Origin: CAZLYK01 sp964563495
Lineage (GTDB): Bacteria; Acidobacteriota; Blastocatellia; RBC074
Assembly: GCA_964563495.1 (NCBI GenBank)
Contig: CAZLYK010000029.1
Coordinates: 1-48,120, forward strand
Length of the DNA stretch: 48,120 nucleotides
Direction: 5' to 3'
The notes beneath the pieces are model-generated. The model did no database searches. It saw nothing but the letters and a program-made list of their open reading frames with translations, and was not told where the DNA came from. Made by a program: the position numbers and the translations under genes. Shown piece by piece: positions 1-10,472 of the stretch (positions are counted from its first letter, which is position 1; the number at the start of each line of letters is the position of its first letter).

Positions 1-61
<61 letters not shown>

Positions 62-128
62 AAAAACACTTCCAAGAGACGTTAAAGTTAACAAATGACC
101 AGCGAGACTGTCAAGACAAGTCAAAAGA

Positions 129-686
129 TCACGCGCTCATCTCGGAATTCGACTCCTCGAAGGCTTCGAGGAAGAGATACTTCTTCCACTCGGGGCGAAA
201 ATGGGAGGCCTGGCGCAATTCGGCGCGCTCCAGGCCGTAGTAGAGGGCGCACGGATTGGTAAGCAGGGGCATCCTCGCCTCATCCGGAGTGCGATCGCCT
301 TTGCGGTTGTTGCAGATCCGGCAGGCGGCGACCAGATTCTCGGCGACCGTCCGGCCGCCGCGCGATTTGGGCATAATGTGATCGAGCGTCAGGTCGAAGG
401 CCGTCCCGCGCCGCCCGCAATATTGGCAGCGATAATGATCACGCGCCAGAATCCGATGGCGATTGGTCACGCGATTCTGCCGCGCCCGCACATCAATGTA
501 AGTGGTCAGACGGATGACCGAAGGGACATCGAAGACGTAGCGGGGCGAACGGAGCACATAACCCTGATCGATCTCAAGCACTTCGGCCACCCGCCTCCAT
601 ACCAGCGTCAGGGCTTTCGGCGCCGTGACCAGGCTGAGCGGCTCATATGATGCATTGAGCAATAGTACCTTTCTCGAAATTAACAT
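129..686 (-). CDS. HNH endonuclease family protein
   Basis: 185 aa. The C-terminal half carries an HNH (beta-beta-alpha-metal) nuclease module: zinc knuckle CxxC at 87-90, the catalytic LDHIMPKSRGG (Asp102-His103), Asn117 in ENLV, and the second CxxC with downstream Asn in CRICNNRKG at 122-130. The N-terminal 70 residues match the extension of small stand-alone HNH proteins common in Acidobacteriota and Cyanobacteria. Family members nick or cut DNA with a divalent metal, but no cellular role is established for this subgroup and no toxin or restriction partner is adjacent. The ATG at 684-686 is preceded by GAGGGT. The gene stands alone between the tRNA and composite repeat A. Confidence 0.88.
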   Translation of the reverse strand: MLISRKVLLLNASYEPLSLVTAPKALTLVWRRVAEVLEIDQGYVLRSPRYVFDVPSVIRLTTYIDVRARQNRVTNRHRILARDHYRCQYCGRRGTAFDLTLDHIMPKSRGGRTVAENLVAACRICNNRKGDRTPDEARMPLLTNPCALYYGLERAELRQASHFRPEWKKYLFLEAFEESNSEMSA

Positions 687-758
687 AGAATCTCAACCCT
701 CATTGTTAAATTCCAGTCAAACTTTACATGAAGGTTTCAAAAACGCCAAGAGGCAAAA

Positions 759-984
759 TGGACAGGATTATAGCGATTTTCACGTTTGTGCGACCGCGTC
801 CTCGCGGTCGCACAAACGTGAAAATCGCTGCTACAGGGTAAGCATTGATTGATGACCAATGCTATCAGCGCGGTTTCAGTTTCGTGCATCCTGTCAGTCG
901 CCCTCCCTAACGGTCGTGCGTCTGACAGGATGCACGAAACTGAAAGCCGCTGTAATCCAGCAAAAATCCCGTCAATCCTGTCCA
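759..984. repeat. Composite palindromic element, copy A (three hairpins inside GACAGGAT arms)
   Basis: The outer arms are GACAGGAT at 761-768 and its complement at 975-982. Inside are three hairpins. Hairpin 1 has perfect 27-bp arms (772-798 and 803-829) around loop TCCT. Hairpin 2 has 7-bp arms AGCATTG/CAATGCT (841-847 and 857-863). Hairpin 3 has perfect 24-bp arms (874-897 and 922-945) around a 24-nt loop, and its right arm itself contains GACAGGAT. An inverted copy lies at 7089-7354. The right edge overlaps the last codons of the permease gene. No protein is encoded and no transposase is nearby. Confidence 0.95.
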
Positions 985-2402
985 TTTCTCCTTTGAGCGT
1001 TCCAGTAAATTGCTCCGCCGAGGAGGACGAAGGCGAGGGCCCCGCCGATGACTTTGACTCTGAAGAGCCAGGGATTGGCCGTCCCCGGCGGGGGGATCAT
1101 GGCGACGATCATGGCAAACACTGTGATCAAGAGCCCGCTCAGCCCCATGACCCATGCGCCCAGCGCTCCACCGGGAGCGATGTAGACCTCCGGCGAAGAG
1201 GGTTCTCGCCGGCGATGCATGAGAAAGACGACAAATAGATAGATATACGGAATGAAATAGATCAACACCTGGGTATCGAGCAGAATCAGATATACCTCCT
1301 CGACATCCGTACCTCTGCCGATAACTGAGAAGAGCAGAAAGATGGTGGCGAGGATGGCTTGAACCAGAATCGCCACATAAGGGGTGTGCCATTTCGGATG
1401 GACGCGCCCAAAAGCCGCCGGAAAATAACGATCCAGGCCGACCACAAAAGCTACGCGCGCCGGTCCGATCAGCCAGGCGCCGACCCCGCCGATATTGCCG
1501 ATGGCATAAAGCGCTGCACAGACAGGGCCGAGCCAGCCCCATCCTCCGGGAAGACTCTTTGCGCCGTTTTCGATCGCCTGTAAAAAGCCGGAGACTCGAT
1601 TGATCTGATCGTGCGGAACCAGCCAGAGCACGGCCGCCGTGCCGAGGATGTAGGCAAAGGCGATGAATGGGGCGGAGATCAGGACAGATCGCGGCAGGTT
1701 GCGGCGCGGATTCTCGGTCTCATCGCCCATCGTCGCCGCCAGCTCCATCCCGGCAAAAGCGAAGGCGATCGTCGCCAGCAGATTCAACGAAGAATAGTTG
1801 TTCAGATCGGGCGTGATCGTCTGAGTGTTAATGGCATGCGCCCCGGGCTGCGTGATCATCCCATAGATACCGAGCAGGATGATGACCAGACCAGGAACAT
1901 ATGTGCCGATACCTCCCGCGTTCTGCAGCCATTTTCCGGTCCCCACCCCAATAATGTTGAGCGCCACGGCAACCCACAAAGCGATCAAAGTGGCCGGTAA
2001 GATAAATCCCCACTGGCTCTTAAGATCGGTCTCGCCTGCGCCGATGATGTAGGTGGCGATCACCGCCGATGAGATGAGCAGGTTAGGGTAATAGAGAACA
2101 TTGTTGATCCAATAACACCAACCGCATAAAAACCCGTGCCCTTCACCGAGCGCCCGCTTGGTCCAGAAATAGATCCCGCCCTCGTTGGGAAACCTCGATG
2201 AGAGCTCGATCACCGCCAACCCCTGCGGCACAAAGAAGAAAAATGCGGCGATCAACCAGATCACCAGTGAGCTCGGCCCGAACTCGGCCGAGGTCGCCAG
2301 ATGTCGCAACCCGAGGACGGCGACAAGGTTGAACAAGACCAGATCGCGCAGCTTGAGCGCGCGGACGAGTTGCGGAGTCGACCGATCCGTTTCTCTCTTC
2401 AT
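972..2402 (-). CDS. APC-superfamily amino-acid permease
   Basis: 476 aa, with about 12 hydrophobic segments. The first begins near residue 20, in a stretch where a regular APC transporter has its unwound helix 1. PNEGGIYFW after helix 2 is the conserved APC loop motif (PxxGGxY), and the helix-6 region around FAFAGMELAATMGDETENP matches the substrate-site FaGxE signature. This predicts inner-membrane import or antiport of an amino acid or amine; the substrate cannot be read. The gene is followed by the kinase pair in the same direction but separated from it by palindrome C. Its last residues (NGQD, then TGA) are encoded by the arm of composite repeat A, so the native end may have been replaced. 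The start is the ATG at 2400-2402, without a strong ribosome site. A weak hairpin (2431-2456) lies upstream. Confidence 0.88.
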   Translation of the reverse strand: MKRETDRSTPQLVRALKLRDLVLFNLVAVLGLRHLATSAEFGPSSLVIWLIAAFFFFVPQGLAVIELSSRFPNEGGIYFWTKRALGEGHGFLCGWCYWINNVLYYPNLLISSAVIATYIIGAGETDLKSQWGFILPATLIALWVAVALNIIGVGTGKWLQNAGGIGTYVPGLVIILLGIYGMITQPGAHAINTQTITPDLNNYSSLNLLATIAFAFAGMELAATMGDETENPRRNLPRSVLISAPFIAFAYILGTAAVLWLVPHDQINRVSGFLQAIENGAKSLPGGWGWLGPVCAALYAIGNIGGVGAWLIGPARVAFVVGLDRYFPAAFGRVHPKWHTPYVAILVQAILATIFLLFSVIGRGTDVEEVYLILLDTQVLIYFIPYIYLFVVFLMHRRREPSSPEVYIAPGGALGAWVMGLSGLLITVFAMIVAMIPPPGTANPWLFRVKVIGGALAFVLLGGAIYWNAQRRNGQD

Positions 2403-2458
2403 AGATTTTGAGGCTCAATAGTTGGATTGACCGGCGCATTTTCGCTCAAATGCCGGGA

Positions 2459-2527
2459 AATAGACAGGATTAAACCGGATTAAATAATCCGGTTTAATCC
2501 TGTCAAAATCCTGTTAATCCTGTCTAT
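2459..2527. repeat. GACAGGAT-family palindrome, element C
   Basis: The inner stem is a perfect 20-bp inverted repeat (2463-2482 and 2485-2504) with a 2-nt loop. It is followed by a second copy of the right arm ending at TGTCTATT, so the right side is partly duplicated. The element lies between the permease and kinase 1 and supplies the last codons and stop of kinase 1 (stop at 2514-2516). Confidence 0.92.
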
Positions 2528-4243
2528 TCTCCGGAGGGTTCACGCGTCGTGGCCTGGAGGAGCCATCATCCCCTTCGACCCGTGAGTTGCTATTCAATCT
2601 CGCTTCGGACAAGGCCAGGCCATTCTGGGCCAGCCTGGAGTACGGCCGCAGCCTGAGTGCTTGGCTGTAGTGACGGCGGGCAGCCGCATAATCCTGACGG
2701 TTGAAGGCTGCCCTGCCGGCATTGAGGTAGGCGATGAATTTTTTCAGCTTATCGAGCTGGGCCGCGACAACCTGTGCCTCTGAGGTGTTGGGAGCCGTCT
2801 GCAAGTATTCCTGATAGAGGGCCACCGACTGATTGAATTTCCCATCCCGGTCCGCCTCCCGCGCCTCCTGCAGTTTCGACGTGTTACCCGGATTGGCGCT
2901 CGCCGCCGGTTGGATCACGGCCGGCGAATCTACCGGATCGCCCACCGCCGGGGCGCTCAGACTCTGGGAGTTCGACGCCGGCTCGACCCGGCTGTCTTTG
3001 AGAAACAGATAATAGCCGGCGATCGAAGTCGCAGCCAGGATGACCGCCGCCATGGTCGAGAACAGTTTCTTATGGGTGCGCCGGGAATTCAGATCCCAAT
3101 TGACAAAGTAGTCATGGCCATTGGCTTCGGTCACGACTTGTGTTGGCAATTCAATCGGCTGATGGGTGGCGTTTTTTTTCCCGGCGAGTCGTCCCCCGGT
3201 GGAGGAGTTTTCCGATAACGACTGTGAAGCAGTCCCGGCCGGCGGGACAGAGTGATTGGTCGAGGCAGAGGCAGTAGCTGGCGCGCCCGGATTCGAACTG
3301 ATCTCAACTCTGGCCAGGTTATTCTGGGACTGATGCGCCGGTTTGGCGGTCAAAAGACTGGAAGGGCTCTCCGCTATTCCCTGGCTTCGCTCATATTCCT
3401 TGATCGACTTGAGAAACTCAGACGCCGACTGAAACCTTTCACTCGGATTCCGGAAAATCGCCCGCATGAGGATTGAAGATAATTGCGGACTGATATCCTG
3501 CCGTATCTCATTGAGCGGCTGCGGAGTAAAATCGTATGAGATTCTTCGCCATTCACCATCCGGCTCAGTTACCCGCCGGACGTATGGCAACTGCCCGGTC
3601 AGGATCTCATAAAATGTCACACCCAGGCTGAAGATATCTGAGCGTGGATCAAGGTCGAGCCCGCGCAATTGTTCGGGCGGCATATATTCGACGGTCCCGG
3701 GTTGAAAACTGGGGGGAGCCATACTCTGCCGATCCGGCATGCGGACGATGCCGAAATCGGTCAGCTTCAATTTCCCCGCCCCGTCAACCAGGAGGTTCGA
3801 TGGTTTGAGATCCCGGTGAATGACCCCTAGACGGGTGGTGTCGGACTCGTCCAGGTAGCGGAAATTATGGGCAAAATCGAGCGCCATGAGCGCCTGCCTG
3901 CAAAGATAGAGCGCCTGCGCCGGTGTCGGCAGCCCCTGTCGCATCAAGAGTTCGCGCAGGCTCATGGCGGGCGCATACTCGGCCACTAAATAATAGTTAT
4001 CCCCCTTGGCGAATGAATCGTAGAGCCTGACGATTCCAGGGTGATCCAATTGCGCATGAACAAAAGTTTCCCGCCGGAACCGCGCTCTCAGCTGCACCCG
4101 GGTCGAGACTGGAAAAGCCGCCAGCGGGATCTCTTTGATCACGACTTCCCGCAACTGATCGACATCAAGCCCGCGATAGACCACACCCATCCCGCCGTGG
4201 GCCAGCTCACTCACCATCTGGTAATTGCCGATAACTTTACCGA

Positions 4244-4247
<4 letters not shown>
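2514..4247 (-). CDS. Receptor-type Ser/Thr protein kinase with TPR-like tail (kinase 1)
   Basis: 577 aa. A PknB-type kinase domain covers about 8-285, with Gly loop GGMGVVY (18-24), Lys38 in VVIK, catalytic HRDLKPSN (Asp146, Lys148, Asn151) and DFG at 164-166, so it should be active. A Ser/Pro-rich linker leads to one membrane helix at about 396-416. The C-terminal 130 residues, outside the membrane, hold two TPR-like helical pairs (READRDGKFNQSVALYQEYL and AFNRQDYAAARRHYSQAL). The protein probably senses an envelope signal and phosphorylates cytoplasmic targets. Its ATG overlaps the TGA of kinase 2 (ATGA), implying translational coupling, with AGAGG upstream. The tail NRQD and stop come from palindrome C. 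The sequence is a close paralogue of kinase 2, probably a tandem duplication. Confidence 0.93.
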
Positions 4248-6046
<1,799 letters not shown>

Positions 6047-6170
6047 TTTGCAATTCGCTGGGGCGCTGTGACGCGGGGGGGTCGTGAGGGCGCCAGAATG
6101 TCTGGCCTACTTTAGAAAATCGGGAGAGAAAAAGCAAAAAGAATCTCTCATCACCTGACGGACTTTGAAT

Positions 6171-7070
6171 TTATTTGGCCAGAGCCTGAAAAACCACTCG
6201 TGAAATATTGGCGATCAATTTGCCGCTCGGCTCTCGCTCGGCGATGCCTTTGGTCAGCACCACGATGACATATGGCTTGCGCCCTTCCAGATAAACTATC
6301 CCGGCGTCGTGGCGATGCCTGGTGATCTCGCCGGTCTTGTGCGCGACACGGATGCCGGGTGGGAGGCCGGCCGGCAGGCCGTCATTATCATGCTGCGCCG
6401 CCAGGATTTCGATCATCTTTTGAGACGCCGGCCGGCTGAGAAACTTTTCCTCGGCAATCAATCTCAAAAGCAGCATTAAATCGTAAGCCGTGGTTGTGTT
6501 ATTCAATCCGGCTTGAAAAGCCTTGGTGTCTTCGACCCCGCGCCTGACCTGTATATCGTTGGCACCTAGTCGACGCATCAAACGATTGACATTTTCGGCC
6601 ATGACCTTTTCGATCAACAAATTGGTGGCCAGGTTGCTGCTTCGGGTGATCATCCGATCAATCAGTTCGAGCACCGTCATGGTTTGCCCGATGCGCCGGT
6701 AAAGATCGGCGTCACTGTCATCGCCGTCGCTCAAACTATATCGGCTCCCGTCGACAATGCTGGCGAAGCTGTTTTTAATTTCGATCGGATCGTCCAGGCC
6801 GAGCTTATTTTCTTCCCTCAGACGAAAGACCTCCATCATGACCGGCACTTTCATGGTGCTCGCGGCGTGCAGGCTGACCCGTTCATTAATTAATAATGAG
6901 CTGCTTGTCTGGAGGTCATAAACGGCGACACCGACCGTTTCGGCTCCGCTCGACACAATCAGCTGCTCGATCTGCGGTTTGGCTTTGGCCAATCGGTCTT
7001 GCTGGACCGTGACCGGCCAATCACCATTTAATGCCGGAAAGATAATCAAGCATGTCAGCAAGAGTCTCAT
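6171..7070 (-). CDS. Serine hydrolase of the class A beta-lactamase fold, probably not a true lactamase
   Basis: 299 aa from the ATG at 7068-7070. An N-terminal hydrophobic segment (2-14) looks like a signal peptide. Motifs are STMK (nucleophile Ser71, Lys74), SSN at 144-146 in the place of SDN, and KTGE at 245-248. The omega-loop region reads FQAGLNN. Aligning LN with the class A LN puts Gln186 where Glu166 should be, and the usual longer loop is shortened. Class A lactamases need that Glu for deacylation, so this may be a penicillin-binding or peptidase-like relative, as in several PF13354 proteins. The reading frame stays open upstream into repeat B, but that part is repeat-derived and is not counted. 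No ribosome site is evident. It lies upstream of the kinase pair on the same strand. Confidence 0.85.
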   Translation of the reverse strand: MRLLLTCLIIFPALNGDWPVTVQQDRLAKAKPQIEQLIVSSGAETVGVAVYDLQTSSSLLINERVSLHAASTMKVPVMMEVFRLREENKLGLDDPIEIKNSFASIVDGSRYSLSDGDDSDADLYRRIGQTMTVLELIDRMITRSSNLATNLLIEKVMAENVNRLMRRLGANDIQVRRGVEDTKAFQAGLNNTTTAYDLMLLLRLIAEEKFLSRPASQKMIEILAAQHDNDGLPAGLPPGIRVAHKTGEITRHRHDAGIVYLEGRKPYVIVVLTKGIAEREPSGKLIANISRVVFQALAK

Positions 7071-7088
7071 GATGGTTTGAATGAGAAG

Positions 7089-7354
7089 GAAATAGACAGG
7101 ATGAACAAGATTTCTACCAGATATGATCTTGTTTACAGCGGCTTTCAGTTTCGTGCGTCCTGTCAGACGCACGACCGCCAGGGAGGGCGACTGACAGGAC
7201 GCACGAAACTGAAAAACCGCGCTGATCTCATTGGTCATCAATCAATGCTTACCCTGCGGCAGCAAGTTTCACGTTTGTGCGACCGCGAGGACGCGGTCGC
7301 ACAAACGTGAAACTTGCTATAATCCTGCAAAAATCCTGTTAATCCCGTCTATTG
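7089..7354. repeat. Composite palindromic element, copy B (inverted relative to copy A)
   Basis: This holds the same modules as copy A in reverse order. They are the 24-bp hairpin (7143-7166 and 7191-7214), the short CATTG/CAATG hairpin (about 7229-7247), and the 27-bp hairpin (7261-7287 and 7292-7318) with loop AGGA, all inside arms related to GACAGGAT (7095-7102, and GTTAATCCCGTCTATT ending near 7352). The arms differ from copy A at three base pairs, each compensated on the opposite arm. It fills the gap between the beta-lactamase-fold gene and the lipoprotein gene. Confidence 0.95.
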
Positions 7355-7359
7355 CTCTC

Positions 7360-8190
7360 TCAGGTTTGGAAATTCTGCTTGACTTCCAGTTCCCGGCCAT
7401 CGATGGCGTCGAAGTATACCGTCCAGGTCATCCCCCGCCCTGCCTCGACAGAGTAAGCCAGATGAATGCTCATTCTGGTTCCCTCAAGTTTGGGAAAAAC
7501 GACCAGCGATTTGATCGAGAGGTCCTGTTTCCCGGCAACCTTATATCTCTGCGTCTGGCCTGCGATCGTGGTATAGCTGAACTCACGGTTGATCAATCTC
7601 TCGATGATCGAGTCTTCGTCGACCGCAGCGCGACTGGGCAGGTTGGTCGCCGGAATGAGACGACTGCTGATTTGCAACAGCACGCCATTTTTGCTGATCG
7701 CCAGATTCAGCTCGCCGTAGCCGTTTGCAATCGGGTAGAGATAGTTATGTTGCTGAAAGACGGCGCGATAGAATTTACCGTCATTGATAAAAGAGACCAG
7801 GGAGAGGTCGCCAAGTTTGATCGGCACGCCTTTCGGGTCACCACAAAGGAGACCGCGATTGCGGTCGATAAAGCCTCGCAGCGCCTCTCTGGCTTCCAAC
7901 TCGCCCCAAACAGCCGCCTTGGGATTGAGATTGATCCTTCCGGCCAGGGCCACCGGGAGCGCTCGCGGCGTATTGAGCACCGGCTCCAACTCCAGATCGG
8001 CGCCCGGCAACCCGGACTCTTCGAGAAAGCTCCTCCACACCTGCTGGACCACCCGTTTACGCTCTGCTGAGTCCTCGATCGTCGGCGGATATGAGTCGGG
8101 TCCGCTTTGCGGCGTGTTGACTGAGACCTGGCCGGGGGTTGTGCAAGCCGCGAACAATAAGCAACAAAAAAATATCAACGCGAGTTTCAT
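7360..8190 (-). CDS. Predicted lipoprotein with PepSY/FTP-like region
   Basis: 276 aa from the ATG at 8188-8190, chosen because it directly begins a lipoprotein signal peptide. MKLALIFFCCLLFAAC ends in a lipobox (LFAAC), so Cys16 should be lipidated. An upstream in-frame start adds 11 residues that do not suit a signal. The mature part has a region (about 145-185, GYGELNLAISKNGVLLQIS) like the FTP propeptide domain, and a C-terminal YFDAIDGREL resembling PepSY strands. Such domains act as inhibitory or chaperone propeptides in metalloproteases, but no protease domain is attached. Function is unknown. It is divergent from rlmB across a 93-bp gap. Confidence 0.78.
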   Translation of the reverse strand: MKLALIFFCCLLFAACTTPGQVSVNTPQSGPDSYPPTIEDSAERKRVVQQVWRSFLEESGLPGADLELEPVLNTPRALPVALAGRINLNPKAAVWGELEAREALRGFIDRNRGLLCGDPKGVPIKLGDLSLVSFINDGKFYRAVFQQHNYLYPIANGYGELNLAISKNGVLLQISSRLIPATNLPSRAAVDEDSIIERLINREFSYTTIAGQTQRYKVAGKQDLSIKSLVVFPKLEGTRMSIHLAYSVEAGRGMTWTVYFDAIDGRELEVKQNFQT

Positions 8191-8268
8191 ACCACCGGCG
8201 ATGATTTCACGCAGGGTGGTCAAAAATCAAGTTCGCCCAAAGATTTCGCGCCCGGCGCGGCGCCCAGT

Positions 8269-8274
8269 TATAAT
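8269..8274 (+). promoter_or_regulatory. Consensus -10 box directly ahead of rlmB, possible leaderless promoter
   Basis: A perfect TATAAT ends 9 bases before the rlmB ATG, which would put the transcription start 1-4 bases from the start codon. No Shine-Dalgarno sequence lies between the box and ATG, and no convincing -35 box is seen. The arrangement is inferred to give a leaderless mRNA. Confidence 0.5.
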
Positions 8275-8283
8275 CGACCATCT

Positions 8284-9024
8284 ATGAATCAGATATATGG
8301 ACTGGCTCCCGTGCTTGAGGCTCTCAAATCACGGCGGCGCCGGGTTTACAAAATCGTGATCGCATCCGGCGCCAATCCGGCGCGGTTAAATGAATTGACT
8401 GAAACCGCACGCCGCGCCGGCGTGGCCGTCGAAAAGCGCGCCCGCCGCGAGCTGGATGAGATGACGGGGCACGCCAATCACCAGGGCGTAGTCGCCTTGA
8501 TCGCTTCTGCCGACCAGGCCAACGCTTATGTCAGCGCCGAGTCGATCCTCGATTCACTGGGAACATCGCCTCTGGTCGTGCTGCTCGACGGAATCGAAGA
8601 CCCGCACAATCTGGGAGCGATTCTGCGATCGTGCGAGTGCGCGGGCGTTGACGGGGTCTTCCTCCCCGAACATCGCGCCGCAGGTTTGAATGAAACCGTG
8701 GCCAAGACCTCGGCCGGCGCGGTCGAATATGTACGCGTCGCGCGCGTGACCAACCTCGTCCCGCTGATTGAAGAGTTGAAAGAACGCGGGCTTTGGGTGA
8801 TCGGAGTCGAGGGAGGCGCCGAGACGATTTATACGGATTTTGATTTCAGGATCCCGGTGGCGCTGGTCCTGGGTAGCGAGGGCAAAGGGATTCGCCGCCT
8901 GGTCGGCGAAAAATGCGACGCAATCGTCTCGATCCCGATGTCCGGACACCTCAATTCGCTGAATGTCAGTGTGGCGGCTGGAGTGGTCTTGTTCGAGGTC
9001 TTGAGGCAGAGATCTGTCAAGTAA
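8284..9024 (+). CDS. rlmB: 23S rRNA Gm2251 2'-O-methyltransferase (SpoU family, RlmB type)
   Basis: 246 aa, the normal length for this family. The short N-terminal substrate-binding domain (1-80) starts with YGLAPVLEAL, which matches the RlmB YGxhaVxeaL opening. The SPOUT domain carries motif 1 DPHNLGAILRS (Asn109, Arg115), motif 2 LVLGSEGKGI near 195 and motif 3 MSGHLNSLNVSVA near 217-229. These form the trefoil-knot S-adenosylmethionine site. It is expected to methylate the ribose of a guanosine in the 23S peptidyl-transferase loop. TrmH-type relatives acting on tRNA share the fold, but the N-terminal domain favours RlmB. No ribosome-binding site precedes the ATG; see the -10 box just upstream. 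It converges with the zinc-ribbon gene. Confidence 0.9.
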   Translation: MNQIYGLAPVLEALKSRRRRVYKIVIASGANPARLNELTETARRAGVAVEKRARRELDEMTGHANHQGVVALIASADQANAYVSAESILDSLGTSPLVVLLDGIEDPHNLGAILRSCECAGVDGVFLPEHRAAGLNETVAKTSAGAVEYVRVARVTNLVPLIEELKERGLWVIGVEGGAETIYTDFDFRIPVALVLGSEGKGIRRLVGEKCDAIVSIPMSGHLNSLNVSVAAGVVLFEVLRQRSVK

Positions 9025-9061
9025 AGACAACCGGCAGGTAATGACTTTCGGCTGAGCGGCG

Positions 9062-9781
9062 CTAGGGAACGGCGGCCTCGGCATTGAAGTAGAGAATCCG
9101 CCCGCAGCTCTCGCAGGTGATAATCGAATCTCCGCGGCGGATATCATTGAAGACCTGTGGGCGTATCTTCATGCGGCAAGCCGTGCAGGAGTAATCGCGC
9201 GCCTCCGCCAGGGCAAAGCCGGATCTCATCTTCGACAATCGATCGTAATCTGCCCTGACGGTGGAGCTTAACCTGTCGAGCAGTGGCGCACGTTGGGCAC
9301 TCAATTGATCGAGCTGCTGCTGGCTGGTCTTGACGGCGGCGGCCCATTCCGACAATTGACGATCGACCTCAATCCGGCGCCCCTCCATCTCCGGGGTCCG
9401 CTCATTGACCTGGGCCTCCAACTTTTCGGTCCGCTCCATGAGCTTGAGGATATCGGTCTCGAGCGAGCTGATCGCTTTGCGTGCAACATCGATCTCACGA
9501 ACCGCCGTCGTATACTCTCTTTCGTTGGTGGCTTTCATGAGATCATTTTTGAACTTTTGATGCTTCTGCTGCTCGCTCTCCAGCTCGTTTTCGAGCCGTT
9601 TCTTTTCAGCCAGCAGTTCGTCATATTGATTTTTGATATCCAAATACTCTCTGACCGATTCGGAAAACTGGCGCTCCAGATCTTCCTGGCGGGACGGGAG
9701 CGAGATAATCTGCTCCTTCAGGCGTTTTATCTCGATATCGATATTTTGCAGTGAAATTAGTTGGCTCAGCTCATCGTTCAA
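9062..9781 (-). CDS. Coiled-coil protein with C-terminal zinc ribbon (CT398/DUF164 type)
   Basis: 239 aa. Residues about 10-180 form a long antiparallel coiled coil (heptads rich in Leu/Glu/Lys). The C-terminus is a C4 zinc ribbon with CTAC and, after about 20 residues, CESCG. Proteins of this family (PF02591) are widespread, and the chlamydial CT398 has been linked to sigma54 and type III secretion; the general role is unclear. I place the start at TTG (9779-9781) because GGAGG (9787-9791) sits 5 nt before it, and the resulting protein begins NDELSQLISLQNID as family members do. Earlier in-frame starts add poorly conserved residues. It is divergent from the small secreted protein gene. Confidence 0.87.
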   Translation of the reverse strand: MNDELSQLISLQNIDIEIKRLKEQIISLPSRQEDLERQFSESVREYLDIKNQYDELLAEKKRLENELESEQQKHQKFKNDLMKATNEREYTTAVREIDVARKAISSLETDILKLMERTEKLEAQVNERTPEMEGRRIEVDRQLSEWAAAVKTSQQQLDQLSAQRAPLLDRLSSTVRADYDRLSKMRSGFALAEARDYSCTACRMKIRPQVFNDIRRGDSIITCESCGRILYFNAEAAVP

Positions 9782-9895
9782 GGTTGCCTCCACGGTATGA
9801 AGCAGAATTAAATACCCACTTGAGTGAAGAATCGAGTGAATAATCACACAAGCGCGCACTTGAGCGCAAGATTTTCGGAGAAGAGAGTTCGGGTT

Positions 9896-10453
9896 ATGAG
9901 GCGAATGATGATTCTATTGTTGATTATTCTGGCGTCCCTGCCGTGGACTGTTCATGCTGGCCGACCGGCGGCCGGTCGGCGAGACTCGATGCACCAGACC
10001 AATGCGCAGAGCCGCAAAATGGAGCAGGATCGTGAGCGTATATATGCTCGCCAGCAATTCGCCAGAAGCTTTCGTGACCTGCAGTTGCTCGGCCAGGGTC
10101 TGCTCAAAGATCACAAGGCAGGAAATTTGACGCCGAGTCGTTTGGAGAAGGACACCAGGTCGATCAGAAAACACGCCAGGAACCTGCGCCAGCTCATGGC
10201 GCTCGGCGATTTGGCGATTGAAACCGAGATTGAGAAAGAGGTCAGCACCCCGGAACAGTTCGATAAATCGATTCGCCGTTTATCAAGCCTGATCTGGGAA
10301 TTTGCTCACAACCCGATCCACCAAAACAGCAAGGTCTTCAACACTGATCAGGCAGAGCGTGCACAGACCGACCTGCTCACGATCATCAATCTTTCCAGGC
10401 TGATCGAGGATAAAGCCAAAAGCTATATCTTCTTACCGGTCTCCGCCCAATGA
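9896..10453 (+). CDS. Small secreted protein of unknown function
   Basis: 185 aa from the ATG at 9896, with GGAGAAGAG upstream. The first 20 residues (MRRMMILLLIILASLPWTVHAG) are a clear Sec signal peptide with an AxA-like end at VHA. The rest is highly charged and predicted helical (for example QQFARSFRDLQLLGQGLL and RLEKDTRSIRKHARNLRQL), without cysteines or recognisable catalytic motifs. I do not recognise the family. A helical periplasmic adaptor is possible but only a guess. It is convergent with the amidohydrolase gene, with a 19-bp gap. Confidence 0.75.
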   Translation: MRRMMILLLIILASLPWTVHAGRPAAGRRDSMHQTNAQSRKMEQDRERIYARQQFARSFRDLQLLGQGLLKDHKAGNLTPSRLEKDTRSIRKHARNLRQLMALGDLAIETEIEKEVSTPEQFDKSIRRLSSLIWEFAHNPIHQNSKVFNTDQAERAQTDLLTIINLSRLIEDKAKSYIFLPVSAQ

Positions 10454-10472
10454 TCAGGCCCGGTTATCGACG

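Noticed and set aside
759..984. Short open frames across composite elements A and B giving similar Arg/His-rich peptides
   Set aside because: They are readings of inverted-repeat arms, occur on both strands, and lack ribosome sites; the sequence changes preserve base pairing, not the peptide.
907..1542. Alternative frame within the permease gene
   Set aside because: The overlapping 476-aa frame has membrane helices and APC motifs; this one is Arg/Ser-rich with no domain.
2459..2527. CRISPR-like array from repeated GACAGGAT units
   Set aside because: Units are 8-9 bp, palindromic in arrangement, with no regular spacers and no cas genes.
6171..7241. Longer beta-lactamase-fold protein starting inside composite B
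   Set aside because: The extra 57 residues are repeat-coded, and the internal ATG directly begins a signal peptide.
7231..8070. 279-codon plus-strand frame over the lipoprotein gene
   Set aside because: It starts inside composite B and runs antisense to a protein with a lipobox; composition looks like a frame shadow.
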